Assembly: GCA_016648135.1 (NCBI GenBank)
Contig: JADDOH010000132.1
Location: 1 to 64,000 of the forward strand
Source: Agrypnia vestita
Lineage: Eukaryota > Arthropoda > Insecta > Trichoptera > Phryganeidae
DNA length: 64,000 nt
Reading direction: 5' to 3'
Shown: positions 33,953-44,627 of the stretch, piece after piece
Numbering within the stretch: the stretch's first letter is position 1
Layout of the letters: each line of letters opens with the position of its first letter
The notes under the pieces: model-generated
Seen by the model: the letters and a program-made list of their open reading frames with translations, nothing else
Database searches by the model: none
Told to the model about the DNA's origin: nothing
Translations under genes and position numbers: made by a program

Positions 33953-34699
33953 TGATATTAATAGTTATATGCGAACATGACGTTTTTATGTGTAATGTGT
34001 ACAGTCCACTGGGAAGAAAGGAAGAATTTAAATTATATTACATTTATTTTGTCATTTTTTATTTGCTGTAATTTTTTTTCTAAAGGATTTTACTTAGATA
34101 GTGTAGATAGGCACTTACAGTATTGCGTTTGTTTTCAATTGTTCTGCCTCATTAATATTAACCCCCATTCTCACAACAAAACAAGTTGAATACCGCGAAA
34201 ATTATAAACACGAATTATTAGCCGAGTTTTGGAGGTGACTTATGATTCCACTGTCATGATCTCATCTCACACAGCACTAATCTACTAAATTTAATTTTTT
34301 CTCTGTAAATTCCTCGTTTAAATACGGCTGCAAAATTAATTTTGAAACAAAGTGACATATTTTAGTCATATCAAGGAATAAGCAACCAGTCGCCGACACG
34401 ACGGTAATAGAGACCATTAAAAAACTCGTTCCGTGTGTCTAACCTGCATGCTAACTTGGTACTTAAATCCTTAAACACAGAGTTTATTATTCCATAAAAG
34501 CGAGGTTCTTACGAAGGCTTCTAGTGTAGCCGTCATCATAATAAGCGGAATAAACCGTCTCACGCAATTAACACTTTTTGCTTGTTTTGCGAAAAACGTT
34601 TAAAAGACATCTGCAGTGGAACAAGTTGATTAGTGCAACGACCTGTGTGCTATGTGATGACGTATATCTTTTTTTATTTAACATGTACATTGTATGAGT
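33953..34699. other. Unassigned spacer
   Basis: A 70-codon frame (33977-34189) is rich in F and C and without motif. The segment 34380-34600 is slightly GC-richer. Nothing recognised. Confidence 0.35.
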
Positions 34700-35148
34700 G
34701 GTATAAAAGCAAGGGAATCAATATTCCACTGAGGTGTTTCTGAGAAAAATACAAAAATCTGTCACTATTCAAGGAAATTTTTCCGAAATATATGAAACCT
34801 ACATCTGCTGTATTTGCTACCAAAAAGTGTACAGTGTTTACTTTGCTATTTACATAATTGTATATTGCTGTCCTAACTATGATGTTTCAGTCTAAAATCA
34901 ATATCAATTCTTACTTTAGTATGAAGCGGCCATTTTGTCACGTGACACATCCTTGGGGGTTGATTGGTTGTAGTGGATATTGCTGCCTTTGCTTTGAATA
35001 GTGATTTAGAAGCACGATTTTGGAAGGGTTAGAACTAAATTTTCCATAAAATCTCAAATTCAGTACATTCTAAATAAATAATCCTCAGTGCATTCAAAAC
35101 ATTTTTTTTACATTTTTATTAATATTTTCTGCCTGGCTTTAATACCTC
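34700..35148. mobile_element. MITE-E copy 2
   Basis: GGTATAAAAGCAAGGGAATC at the left and TTTCTGCCTGGCTTTAATAC at the right face each other, and an internal GATATTGCTGCCTTTGCTTT repeats the right end of copy 1. At about 450 bp it is larger than copy 1 and may be two copies partly merged. Confidence 0.6.
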
Positions 35149-35394
35149 TAATGTCTAATTATAAGAAGACTGCTATTTCGAAGCAAAATTTGGCAGAACC
35201 GTTCCGTCTCAAGAAACGGAAAGATCTTTGAAGACAGCTTTAGATACGTGGTCCATTTGGGAGATTTAGACCACACCTGGAGAATGTTGGTGAAGAAGTC
35301 TCCTTCTATCGCATACCTTCTTCCTCTAGCATATAATTTAAAAAAAAGGGATGCTTAAATGGTCGGTAATGTAGATACTAGTAGATATATGACA

Positions 35395-35590
35395 CAAACA
35401 GAGAACGGCCGCGGAAGGCCTGACACAACCAAGTTAACCAGATACTGGAAAATGAGCTTGTTAGACCTAAACTATTGACAAACTTGTACGCGATGATATG
35501 GATGTGGATGAGGCGATAGTTGTGTTTCAGGGCAGAACAGTGTGGCGTTCCACGCTCGCTGCCTACCCGTGAGAAGAAACGACGTGATAG
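35395..35590 (+). pseudogene. Endonuclease-RT C-terminal fragment
   Basis: Reads GRGRPDTTKLTRYWKMSLLD, then in another frame a VWRSTLAAYP-like end followed by ACGACGTGATAGT. Matches the last 70 residues of the copies at 57.5, 58.2 and 58.9 kb. Frameshifts present, no catalytic part. Confidence 0.55.
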
Positions 35591-36018
35591 TAACTAAGCA
35601 AATAAAAAACATTAAACGTTCCTTTATGTTATCATTTTGGTAGGTTCAATTTTTTTTAAATTTGTCAATTTGCAAAAAAAAATATGTATAATAATTTTGC
35701 ATTTTTCAGAATGTAAATTAGAGTAAAATTCGAATTTCTCATGATTGATTTCATTGTTTTTTAAAGATAATCCTCATATTTTGTTTGGATTTTTCCTTAT
35801 TTTAAAATAAATTTTCGTTGGCTCGTTGGTAAATGTTAAACAAACACTCAGGAAGTCTGATATTAAACATATCGGGAGCTTTCACTTAGTACATTGGAGT
35901 ATGACTTTATGTGAACATATATTTTGGGGAAAGATTTATATAAAATATTGATGTGAGGAAATATTATGATACTAGCTGCGACCTGTCAAAAATGACGGAC
36001 CATTGGTTCACGTCTTTG

Positions 36019-36211
36019 GTCCACGGAGAGGTGGCCGTAGGAACATGCGTTGAGCCGTCGGTTCGGGTTTGCTGGCCCGGGGTTCAAGCCCCATCTCCTG
36101 GCGCTTAATTTAGTTTTTTTACCATGAATTCGAACGAAATTACGGACGTTACACGAAGTTATGGGAACAGGACGGACGGACCACAGACAACGAAATTATT
36201 ATGTTTGTGAT
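36019..36211 (+). mobile_element. SINE-C copy, near complete
   Basis: GTCCACGGAGAGGTGGCCGT starts a tRNA-like head with a B-box-like GGGGTTCAAGCCC (about 36078-36090). The body carries AATTCGAACGAAATTACGGA and ends GAAATTATTATGTTTGTGAT. The 57.15-kb copy shares all of these blocks. Confidence 0.65.
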
Positions 36212-36984
36212 ACTAATTAAGATCTGAATAGTATGATAATAAATGTGATATTACGAGATATAACTTATATATTTTTTTTTACAATACAATACCTATTTGT
36301 TTAGGAAAATATAATGCTTCTATGTTTTCACTGCACGTCCCTGAAAAATATTATCATATCTGTTTGTAACTAAATATAAAATAAATGACATTATATAAAT
36401 GATAACAGAAAGTATCGTCCCTTATAATAATATTATCGAGTTTAATAAAAAAAAAAAATGTAGTTGGCCTTGCGGCAACGATAAAAGTTCAAGCATTTAA
36501 TAATTATAAAATCTTTCAACAATTAACATAATAAAACTTTTTTGAAAATTACCATGTTTGGACAATTTAACAAATCAAAGTTATTCAACGTTCTTGAACA
36601 CACCTGTCTGGTCCCCGCTTTCCCTAACCATCGCGACACTTGACACTAATGTATCTACCTGACAAATACCAGGAAACTACAACATTTCACTTTAAAAAAA
36701 TAATCTAGAGAAAATCAGCGCAAATAAAGACATAATTATATTTTTGGATTCACCTTTACAAATAAACAGACGTTGTTCCGAAACCACTTGGTTCTAAACA
36801 ACAAAACTCAAGTGGTTATTATTCACAGGGTTGGGTTTGAGGGGCTCTTATTAAATTTAATTTGGATCGGTGAGCCCCTTGTTAAATTTCGAACAAATAT
36901 ACCTACTTATGTGCCTATATACACCTACATATATCGCTAAATATAGTCTACATATACCCTAATAAATATACCTACATATATGCA
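36212..36984. other. Unassigned spacer
   Basis: Partly the tail shared with 30.9 kb (TTCACTGCACGTCCC at about 36330). Otherwise no feature found. Confidence 0.35.
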
Positions 36985-37890
36985 TGCTAAAGAAGTGTAA
37001 AATAATATTTTTTGCAGACGACGCTTTAATATACCTAAAGGATAGTGACCTGGAACAGTAACTTACAACCTAAATATCTGGGGAATCTTCAAAATAGTTT
37101 CATTTCAATAAAATAAAATGTTTCAAAAACTAAATACTTATATTTTAATAGGAAACAAAAAAATAACAACCTCTTATTAAGTCACACCTAAAAATGAGAC
37201 ACTAGAAAACGTAGAGAGTTTAAAATACCTAGGTGTAATTATAGATTTAAAACTAACATTTACAAAAAATACTGAATACGTAGTGAAGAAAATTGCAAAA
37301 AAAGGGTCTTTACTTGGAAGAATTAGAAACTATATAACCAAAAATACGAATGTATATTAATATATATAATACTATGATTCTCCTGCATATTATGTATAAG
37401 TAAGGAAGGAATGCTAATGAAACTACAAATAGTAATAAACAAAGTTGTATAATATTGAAATGTAATAGAAGTACAAAAATAAAATAAATAAATAACCTTG
37501 TTTTAAATTACCTAAAATTTGAATCAGTAGATCAAAGAATAAAATATAATGTTTTGGTACAAGTATTTAAAAATAGACAAGGATTATTGTCTAAATACTT
37601 TGATAACAGGATGAAACTAAATACGGATTTTCATTCATCAATAGGTACAAGAGGCGTCGACAGTAAAAAAAAAATCAATTCACAAAATTGTCTAATGTAT
37701 AAAGTCTTAAAATCTTCGATAGCCTGCTAAAAATTATGCGAAACGCAGTAAATGTTATAAAAAGAGTTTCAACAAAAATGTGCAAAAAGTTTATAATGAA
37801 AAACTTTAAACGACTGTAGATTATGTAATATAAGTTTTAATGTAAATCATGTATAAGCCCATACAACATATGTATAGGTATATGGAAATA
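36985..37890 (+). pseudogene. Non-LTR reverse transcriptase, degraded, with catalytic FADD
   Basis: The only copy in the window that keeps a polymerase active-site motif: KKCKIIFFADDALIYLKDS (36990-37046), where DD binds the catalytic metal ions. Downstream segments in shifted frames give SLKYLGVIIDLKLTF with KKIAKKGSLLGRIRN (37193-37360), SCIILKCNRSTKI (about 37443-37481) and FESVDQRIKYNVLVQVFKN (about 37519-37575). The order is right for palm, thumb and C-terminal regions of a Jockey/CR1-like element. Several stops and frameshifts make it non-functional. The end is A-rich near 37880. N-terminal polymerase and endonuclease parts are missing. Confidence 0.75.
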
Positions 37891-38014
37891 AATAAACAAT
37901 GAAAATAAAAAATAATGCATAAATATTATATTATCCGATCGAATCAGAACCATATAATTATAAGTTGTTTAAAAAACATCATATGAATGATATTTATTGA
38001 TGTTGATTATGCTG

Positions 38015-38100
38015 ATATCTCCACAATTATTAATTTTAGGTCATGGTTGTCATGTCATCATTTTTGAATCATTATCAAGGCAGAAATCCACCTGTAAAGT
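38015..38100. mobile_element. MITE-B right-arm fragment
   Basis: GATATCTCCACAATTATTAA, TAGGTCATGGTTG and AAGGCAGAAATCCACC match the right arm of the 3343-3843 variant. Truncated on both sides. Confidence 0.55.
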
Positions 38101-38420
38101 TTTTGCTACTACCTACGAGACACCCTTTATGAGACTGCTTAAATCGATAGTCATTTTTCTCGACGTGCCTTTCAAATCCCACGACATTCGGCTCGGCCAA
38201 TTTTTCACCTTCTATTTTGTGCCGTTTGCTCAATGGCGATCCGTCTCGACAATAGCCTTCATTGCAGTTTGCCACTTGTGCATCTCGGCCGCCGCACCGG
38301 GCACAATGCACAATGCTGCACCGCTTCAAAGAGTGCAGTGTTATTTTATTTCGTGAGACGTAAAAAGGCCAATTCACAACACGAGACATTCTCTCTCGCC
38401 GAGATTGCTGATACAATCAC
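38101..38420. other. GC-richer block with opposed open frames
   Basis: About 320 bases clearly richer in GC than the flanks, open on both strands (plus 37997-38356, minus 38075-38416). The minus frame has a C-rich segment (CSIVHCARCGGRD) and basic stretches, but I recognise no domain. Candidates are an exon, an old transposon or a conserved non-coding element. Confidence 0.25.
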
Positions 38421-38919
38421 CGGGTCGTTTTGCAGAACGAAACTCACGCATTTTATAATTAGGAATGCAGACGTACCTTCACAATGTACGTACAGTCATA
38501 TTATTTATAAAATAACACGACCGCATTTTAAATATTCTTAACAATATTTTTCTGAGAATACAATAGGCGCGATGACAGATTTTGAAATAACCTTCTTTAA
38601 CGTAGAGAAACGTCTAGTATTACGAAAATAACAATATTTCAGTAATAAACTATGTTTTGTTAAGTAATAAATTTTAAAAAATTACGCTTTTTTGGACTGC
38701 CCAAAACTACCGCCATGGCAGAAAATATATAATTTCTTTTTATTATTACACAATTGTGTTATTCATACTACCTCTTCATTTAAGAGCATTGCTCTTGTGC
38801 TCGGACGAGGTACTTTGAATTTCTGTACATAATTATTTACATTTAATCATTTTACTTTATATTATATATCTAGGATGAAGTAGTGGAGTGAACGTCTTTG
38901 ACTCTGAAGGTAATGGTGT
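38421..38919. other. AT-rich spacer
   Basis: Nothing recognised. Confidence 0.4.
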
Positions 38920-39390
38920 CTAGTTCAGTTTATTGAGATGTTCTCTCAGTTTGATCTTCAATTGTTCTGTATCCTGTATCTTTCTCATTTCGATTAGAAG
39001 ATTGTTAAAAAATTTCATGCCTGAGTATATGAAACCTTGTTGATATTTTTTTGTATTGCATTTTGGGATTTTAAAATTGTCTCGTAATCTTGGTGTTGTG
39101 TTTCTTTTGCACTTTGCCTGTTCGTTTTCTTTGATAAGTTGAATAATTGATACTCTTTTGTATAAAGGTTCCCCCTTCGGGACTGGAAACATTTTGAATA
39201 GTGTTTGTGTGGGGAATGTTGATTTTTTTTAAGTATGACTTTAATAATTGTTCTCTGAATTACTTTTATTCGATCTATTGCATTATTATAAGTTCCACCC
39301 CACCCTATTATGCCATATTGGAGTAGTGAATGGACAGTTGCATAGTATATATACCTTTCAGTTACCGATATCCATGACACACATTATCGA
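38920..39390 (-). pseudogene. Non-LTR reverse transcriptase C-terminus, frameshifted
   Basis: Two overlapping minus frames. The upstream one reads YYATVHSLLQYGIIGWGGTY, then IDRIKVIQRTIIKVIL, the conserved region after the active site (LxxxLxYGIxxWGG...LxxLQKRxIRxI). The downstream one gives MKFFNNLLIEMRKI, then LKIKLREHL, the usual end of Jockey/CR1-like polymerases. One frameshift near 39150-39230 separates them. Catalytic residues are missing. Confidence 0.75.
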
Positions 39391-40033
39391 TTAATTCTTA
39401 AATATGACTCGACACATATATGCGTCTCTGACTCCGATTCGCGACACAGTCGTTCGTCACAGAATTAGTTGACGAAGGATCATAAAAAACTTTAATATTC
39501 ATTTGAATCCTTACATTCCCGGAATAATCATAATTTGAGTTTCTTGTTTATTATTACATAACCTCAAAATTTATGGTGGTTACGATGAAGTGTGAAAGGA
39601 CTGTCAATGATTTAGGGGCGTGATGTTATGTGGATACCTAATTATATTACGGGTGTATACGCCGGGGGCCCATTAAACGCGCGCGGGTCGTAACATTTTA
39701 TTTTTATGCGTTCCTCAAAGAAGTAGCAATAAAATAAAGGTGTTCCAATACATTTGATGGAAGGCTTTTGATGTTACACAGTACCAACATTATTTTAATG
39801 ATACCTGCAAAAATTTACGTACTTCGTCTGATTTCATGTTTGGTGTTTATGTTATACGCAATCTCGCAAACCCGTCAAAAAAAAAAGGTTATATTACTAT
39901 ATACTTCGACCGCGTTTTGAGCCTCTGAGTACAGCGCTATCTAGCGTAGCACAGCATCTTTGAAGCGTTATTGACAGATATTGTTACATGGAGAAAAATA
40001 TATTTATTAGCTTTTTATATCTCATCAATATTT
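39391..40033. other. Unassigned spacer
   Basis: Includes a GC-richer patch at 39650-39690 (ACGCCGGGGGCCCATTAAAC). No gene or repeat assigned. Confidence 0.35.
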
Positions 40034-40520
40034 TCGCCAAGTTTTATTTTATTTTATTCATTTATTTATGGGAAACTAACAGTACAAATAAATATTCAAT
40101 ATTCAGGTTACACGTGAAATTTAAATAGTGCAGAGACCATCTTACAAGTTTCCATGGAATTAATAAGTTATATATTTATATTTAAAATTAATAAATTAAC
40201 AATACTCATACAAAAAATTTAAGGTTTAAGTTAAGAACAAAAGGGAAGTCAGAAACAATATACTAAGATTAATAAAATTAACAATATGCTAAAAATGGAA
40301 GGTTTTAATTATTAATAAAGGAAGAATCAGAAATAATATACAAAAATAATTTTATAAAATTAACAAAATGCAAAAAAAATGAAGATTTAAGTGTATTTAT
40401 TTATTTATTTACGAGAAACTAACAGTACAAATAAAAATTAGATTACACAAGAATATTAAATAGTAGGTAAAGAGTTTAAGTTAAGAACAAAGGGGGATTA
40501 GCGATAGTGACGGAAAATGT
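40034..40520 (-). repeat. Two LINE-like 3' ends in series
   Basis: TTATTTATGGGAAACTAACA (about 40061-40080) and TTATTTACGAGAAACTAACA (about 40413-40432) head two similar minus-strand 3' regions preceded by ATTT runs. Between them a block resembling AAGTTAAGAACAAAAGGG plus AATAAAATTAACAATATGC is repeated in diverged form two to three times. This fits the 3' UTR of a non-LTR retrotransposon. No coding part is seen. Confidence 0.5.
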
Positions 40521-41074
40521 TACATGGATATTTTGATAGAGTGGTTATACTAGGACCAAACATTACAATACAATGCTTGAATAGTATGTAGGTATATACA
40601 TTAAAAAATGTATTATCCGTATTGCAATTCCTTCAAAAATGATATTATACATTTGTACCCCATCAGTATCAAAAATCCATACCCAAAATAGAGGAATACT
40701 AAGTAGCGAGATTAATGGATAATTTGAAAATATACGCAGCTAATATTGAATTTCTAGAAATATTACTTATTTTTCGAGTCATTTAAAAAATAATGTTTAT
40801 AATATTTCTGCACGTTAAATAAAATCTATGTATATACGTATTTTATAATAATCTGTACATCTCGCCAGTTTTCCGCTGTTTTTTTTACCGCTTGCTTAAC
40901 TGCTAGTTTTGAATAAATTATAGTTGGAGAATTAATGTCATCTGATCTATGAAAGATAGAGACATCACGCAAGCACTAAATGGATAGCAACCCACCACTT
41001 ACCCGCTTATCAAGGACCGTTTAATGATGGGTTCTACTCATTCGCCAATTAGTTGGTATTATTAATACATTATT
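40521..41074. other. AT-rich spacer
   Basis: No feature recognised. Confidence 0.4.
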
Positions 41075-41420
41075 AATACTACATGGCAACCATGCTATGT
41101 CGCAGTGCAGTGCAACAGCAATGCGGTATGACACGGTTGTTCAAAAAGGCTATTCAATGTTTGTACACTTCAAAAGCTATTTATCAGTCTCTAGACGCAC
41201 GCGCAGGGCGGCAGCTATATATAGCGCGACACCGATGCAATGCTAAGTTAAAACTGTGAATAGCGAGCAACATAAAACGAAACGAGTGATCATTTTTGGG
41301 CGCGAACGTTCGAGTGACTTTTGATACGTAAAAGTATTGTTAACTAATTTTAAATAAAGTTTATCAATTTCCAAAGAGTTTTACTCGAACCTTATAGCGG
41401 CGAAGTCGTAACAACATATA
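41075..41420 (+). mobile_element. Possible solo LTR
   Basis: An LTR-like order: TGGCAACCATGCTATGTCGC start, CTATATATAGCGCGAC (TATA box, about 41215-41230), a GC-richer transcribed region, AATAAAG (about 41353) as poly(A) signal, and an end near GAAGTCGTAACAACA. The start and end resemble BEL/Pao or Ty3/Gypsy LTRs, but no exact target duplication or second LTR is visible. Confidence 0.4.
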
Positions 41421-42364
41421 TAGAATAAATAATGAATTAATGAAAAAAAATTATATAGTTTTAATATCAATTGTTATCGGGATTTTATCAGGAATAACAG
41501 TTATGACGAGAACAGAGCTAAAATATAGGAGCATGTACATTGTTCTTGAATACAAAACCGAATCGCGGTTCATTACATTAGAATAATTGCCAGTTTATTG
41601 AGAATAAACATTTCCATATTATTTTAATTTTCAAGCATAAACATGCTGTCGTATCTCTTATTTTAAAAATTTATACACACTTATAAATTAGTGTACATGT
41701 TAATGTTTTCACGTGTTGATGGTAATCCCACAATTTGATTAATATAATTAACATAACCAGTCACACACACATTATGTAAGCGTAGGCGAAGTGATATTCG
41801 GAAGATTTCCATATTGATCAGAGTCGAAAATAGCTTTGAGACGGGTCTATGTTCCCGGTTCACTCATTACTTTCTTTCAATTCGTGACATCTTGCTGATC
41901 GTTCGCTTTCTGAGTTCGGTTTATTTTCGGTAAATCTGCAAAGTTGGGCAATGAAGAAGTGATGCGGCTTAACTTTAATCATTAAGTTGAATGTAATATT
42001 TCAACTCTAGTAAGAAACTTACACTATGACTATTTAAGTAGTTGAAAATCAAAACCTACCAACTCCATGAACTACCTTTTTCGGCAAATCAAAAAAAAAG
42101 TTTCACATATCGTATCTAACTTAAATAAGCTGATTTTTAACAATGAATAAATCAAGATTGATATTTTATACGATAGTTAATAATATTTGAAAGTAGGGAT
42201 GAGCTTAGATAATATTTTGACTTTTAATTTTTTTAAAGGCATCATTAACGATCTTATGATTATTAAAAAAAATCTTTTTTTTTTCATTTTGTGCTAATTT
42301 ATTTACCCGATAAATTAAAATAATTACAAACCAAATTTATTAATCAATTACAGAAGACATACAT
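41421..42364. other. Unassigned stretch
   Basis: Mostly AT-rich, GC-richer near 41820-41960. The 60-codon minus frame (41681-41863) has no motif. No gene called. Confidence 0.35.
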
Positions 42365-42560
42365 AAAAATCAAATCAACGAAAATGTATTTGGCTGCTAC
42401 CGGGACTCGAACCACGGATCTCCTATCTATCCGGGAACGTGCGTTACCATTACGCTAAATTGGTTTTAAAAATTCACAGAACTTTGTCTGAAATTGCAAC
42501 TTCACAATAAGAATATGTTATTTAATATAAAATAATTAAATTCACATTATTGTTTAACTG
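42365..42560 (-). mobile_element. SINE-D copy 2, with tRNA-like head
   Basis: On the minus strand a tRNA-like unit has a B box, GGTTCGAGTCCCGG (complement at about 42401-42414), and an A-box region near TAACGGTAACGCACG. The flanking TTTAAAAATTCACAGAACTT matches copy 1 at 22.93 kb. The head is close to a tRNA, but shared flanks point to a SINE. Confidence 0.6.
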
Positions 42561-42589
42561 TAATTTCGGATATTTTATACGCACCGTAT

Positions 42590-42760
42590 GTATTACCGAG
42601 AAGCGAATCTCGACGTTTCGTTGGATACTTATCCAACTTCATCAGGAGGACGACCTTTACCCGTGAAGGTGGAGGTCGGACTGATTAAAGGTGCTGCTTT
42701 CTAGGGCGTAAATTGTATGCAATTTGTTGTGGAGTGTTCTCTTCTTCTACAATAGAGGTC
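42590..42760 (-). mobile_element. Penelope-like relic with hammerhead-like core
   Basis: Read on the minus strand, CCTGATGAAG (42637-42646) is followed by a perfect 7-bp stem (42631-42637 with 42620-42626, loop 42627-42630) and then CGAAACGTCG. Penelope-like retroelements are known to carry hammerhead ribozyme motifs in their terminal repeats, which this resembles. Compared with the CTGANGA...GAAA core there is one extra A before the stem, so self-cleavage is uncertain. The flank CGACCTCCACCTTCACGG can form a further hairpin. Confidence 0.5.
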
Positions 42761-42905
42761 GCCAGTGTGCAATATGTACTAGTTACGTCGGCGGATTTTA
42801 CTGCGACTTCTCTCAAGGGTTGAATCAGTGTCGTTAGAACAGGGCGCCAAATACTTGATAGTTTGTAACTGTTACACAGTTACAAATCTGTGCATTACAT
42901 TATGG

Positions 42906-43010
42906 AAGTAGCAAAACATTCAGGAGGAATCTTCTTCATTCGATTTTGAATAGAAAATATTGTTAAGGGGTGAAATGTCAGATATAAGAGACATCAACGT
43001 AAATTTTTAG
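42906..43010. mobile_element. MITE-B-related fragment
   Basis: AATCTTCTTCATTCGATTTT, TTAAGGGGTGAAATGTCAGA and GAGACATCAACG match the left part of the 50757-51215 element. Confidence 0.5.
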
Positions 43011-43690
43011 AGAATTTCATGTACATATTTTATATAAGTACCGGTAAACGTGTTTCACATCAAAAATATTTTATAACAATGCTACATTCAGTCAACAAAA
43101 GTTTTATCAGAATAATGCTCGCTTGTTTTGACTGAAAATTGCACATTCATCGCACGCATCGCAGCAAAGTGTGCCAATGCTCTCATATTGTTGAAAGGTG
43201 CGAAACTCCTCGTTGCCAAAAATTATGAACTTTGTTCAGTTGTAAGTGTTGACGGTGTTTTCCATTACCATAGTAAATACCCAGATGTGTCTGGATCGCC
43301 CGTCCGAACTGAAAAAAATATTGAATAAAATTGGAAATTTAAAAACAGATACTATTTTCGCAACTGGCCTCGTGTGGCCTGTAGCTGTGGCTATAAACTG
43401 CAGAGAGATATTCCTGGCAAACCTTGAGTTAAAATAATACACACATTTCTCGTATCAATATTATAATGCATCTGGTTGATTACACAAAAGTACCGATAGG
43501 GCGTCAGATGTCGCCTTATACGACACAGCATAACACGCTATATGTCGCTAGATATCGCCCCAAAACAAAAACAAAAAAGTCGAAAAAAATCCAATTACAA
43601 ACCCGCGATGAAAATGAATTTATTTATGAAAATGAACTATAAACCTTAATTAGTTTATGGTTTGGAGTTTGTAGGACGTCATAATCATAC
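43011..43690. other. Spacer with short open frames
   Basis: Two overlapping plus frames (43128-43328, 43246-43437) lie in a GC-richer 300-base block. Their translations (for example FATGLVWPVAVAINC) show no family motif. A decayed exon or transposon is possible. Confidence 0.25.
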
Positions 43691-44005
43691 ACATGAAAAT
43701 AAAAACAAATTTGCTTGTTTAGTTCTTGTTGTTTAGTTTTGTGAGACGTGTTTCGCCTTATGAGGGCACTACCAATCTAACTATTTTACATTCAAAAATT
43801 TGTTTTTATATGAAAATTATTAAAAGGAATATATTCAAGAAATTAAGAAGGTTTTTGTATTTTGAAACCATTATAAGAAAAAAATTGTTGAATGTATAGA
43901 TAATAATTAGATTGATAATGGCCTCATAAGGCAAAACGCCTCTCACAAAATGTAAAGAAGTATAACTAAAAAAGGATTGTTTGTATTTTCAAATGTGGAA
44001 CCTTA
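43691..44005. mobile_element. MITE-C copy 2
   Basis: Arms TGAGACGTGTTTCGCCTTAT and ATAAGGCAAAACGCCTCTCA pair, as do AATAAAAACAAATTTGCTTG and AGGATTGTTTGTATTTTCA. The inner region is longer than in copies 1 and 3. Non-coding. Confidence 0.75.
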
Positions 44006-44312
44006 TTTAGATTTATTTTATTTTACTTCCTATCCTTACTTTTATTCTTCTCTTTTTACTCGTTAGTTTCGACCCATTTCCCTAACTTATATCCTCCTCC
44101 CACTTTTAATTTTTAAATCTTTCTGTTTCTTATTATGCAGCTACTCACGTAAATTCTTAATCTGTAGAAACTTATAAGATGGTCCCCATTTAATATTTAT
44201 GATATGAAATATAATCTGATCTTCTTTTTTGTTTTCACCTGAATTGAAATTGACTTTTTGAAATTATTGACCTGTATGTCTTCCATAAAAATAAATTAAA
44301 TTAATTAAGTTA

Positions 44313-44627
44313 AATTATAGATGTCCAACAGAGACGAAACAATTTATATGAGAAACATGAAAGACTGTAAGTATGAAAGACTACAGATGTCTCTAGCAAA
44401 GTCCCATCAAATAAAAGTAAGTTTTTCAGATTTTGAACATATATGAACTTTAAAAAAATTGATAATGTGTGGAAGTTCTTTCGATGGAATTGGTAAAAGT
44501 TGCATTATGCAGAGTGATAACTTAAGCCAAATCATACAGGTCGCAAGCCCTGGGCCATCCTATAAAAAGACGTCCATACATGCTTCTCATATAAATTGTT
44601 TCGTTTCGGAGAGACTTTTATAACTTA
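44313..44627. mobile_element. MITE-F copy 1
   Basis: Outer arms AAATTATAGATGTCCAACAG and GAGAGACTTTTATAACTT pair, as do GAAACAATTTATATGAGAA and TTCTCATATAAATTGTTTC. The interior shares CGATGGAATTGGTAAAAGTT and GCAAGCCCTGGGCCATC with the other copies. Confidence 0.75.

Noticed and set aside
42395..42465. Functional tRNA gene on the minus strand
   Set aside because: Flanks are shared with 22.8-23.0 kb, indicating a SINE. I cannot confirm acceptor-stem pairing.
43128..43437. Two overlapping plus frames as a small gene
   Set aside because: No shared family, start context or conserved motif. Kept only as an unassigned block.
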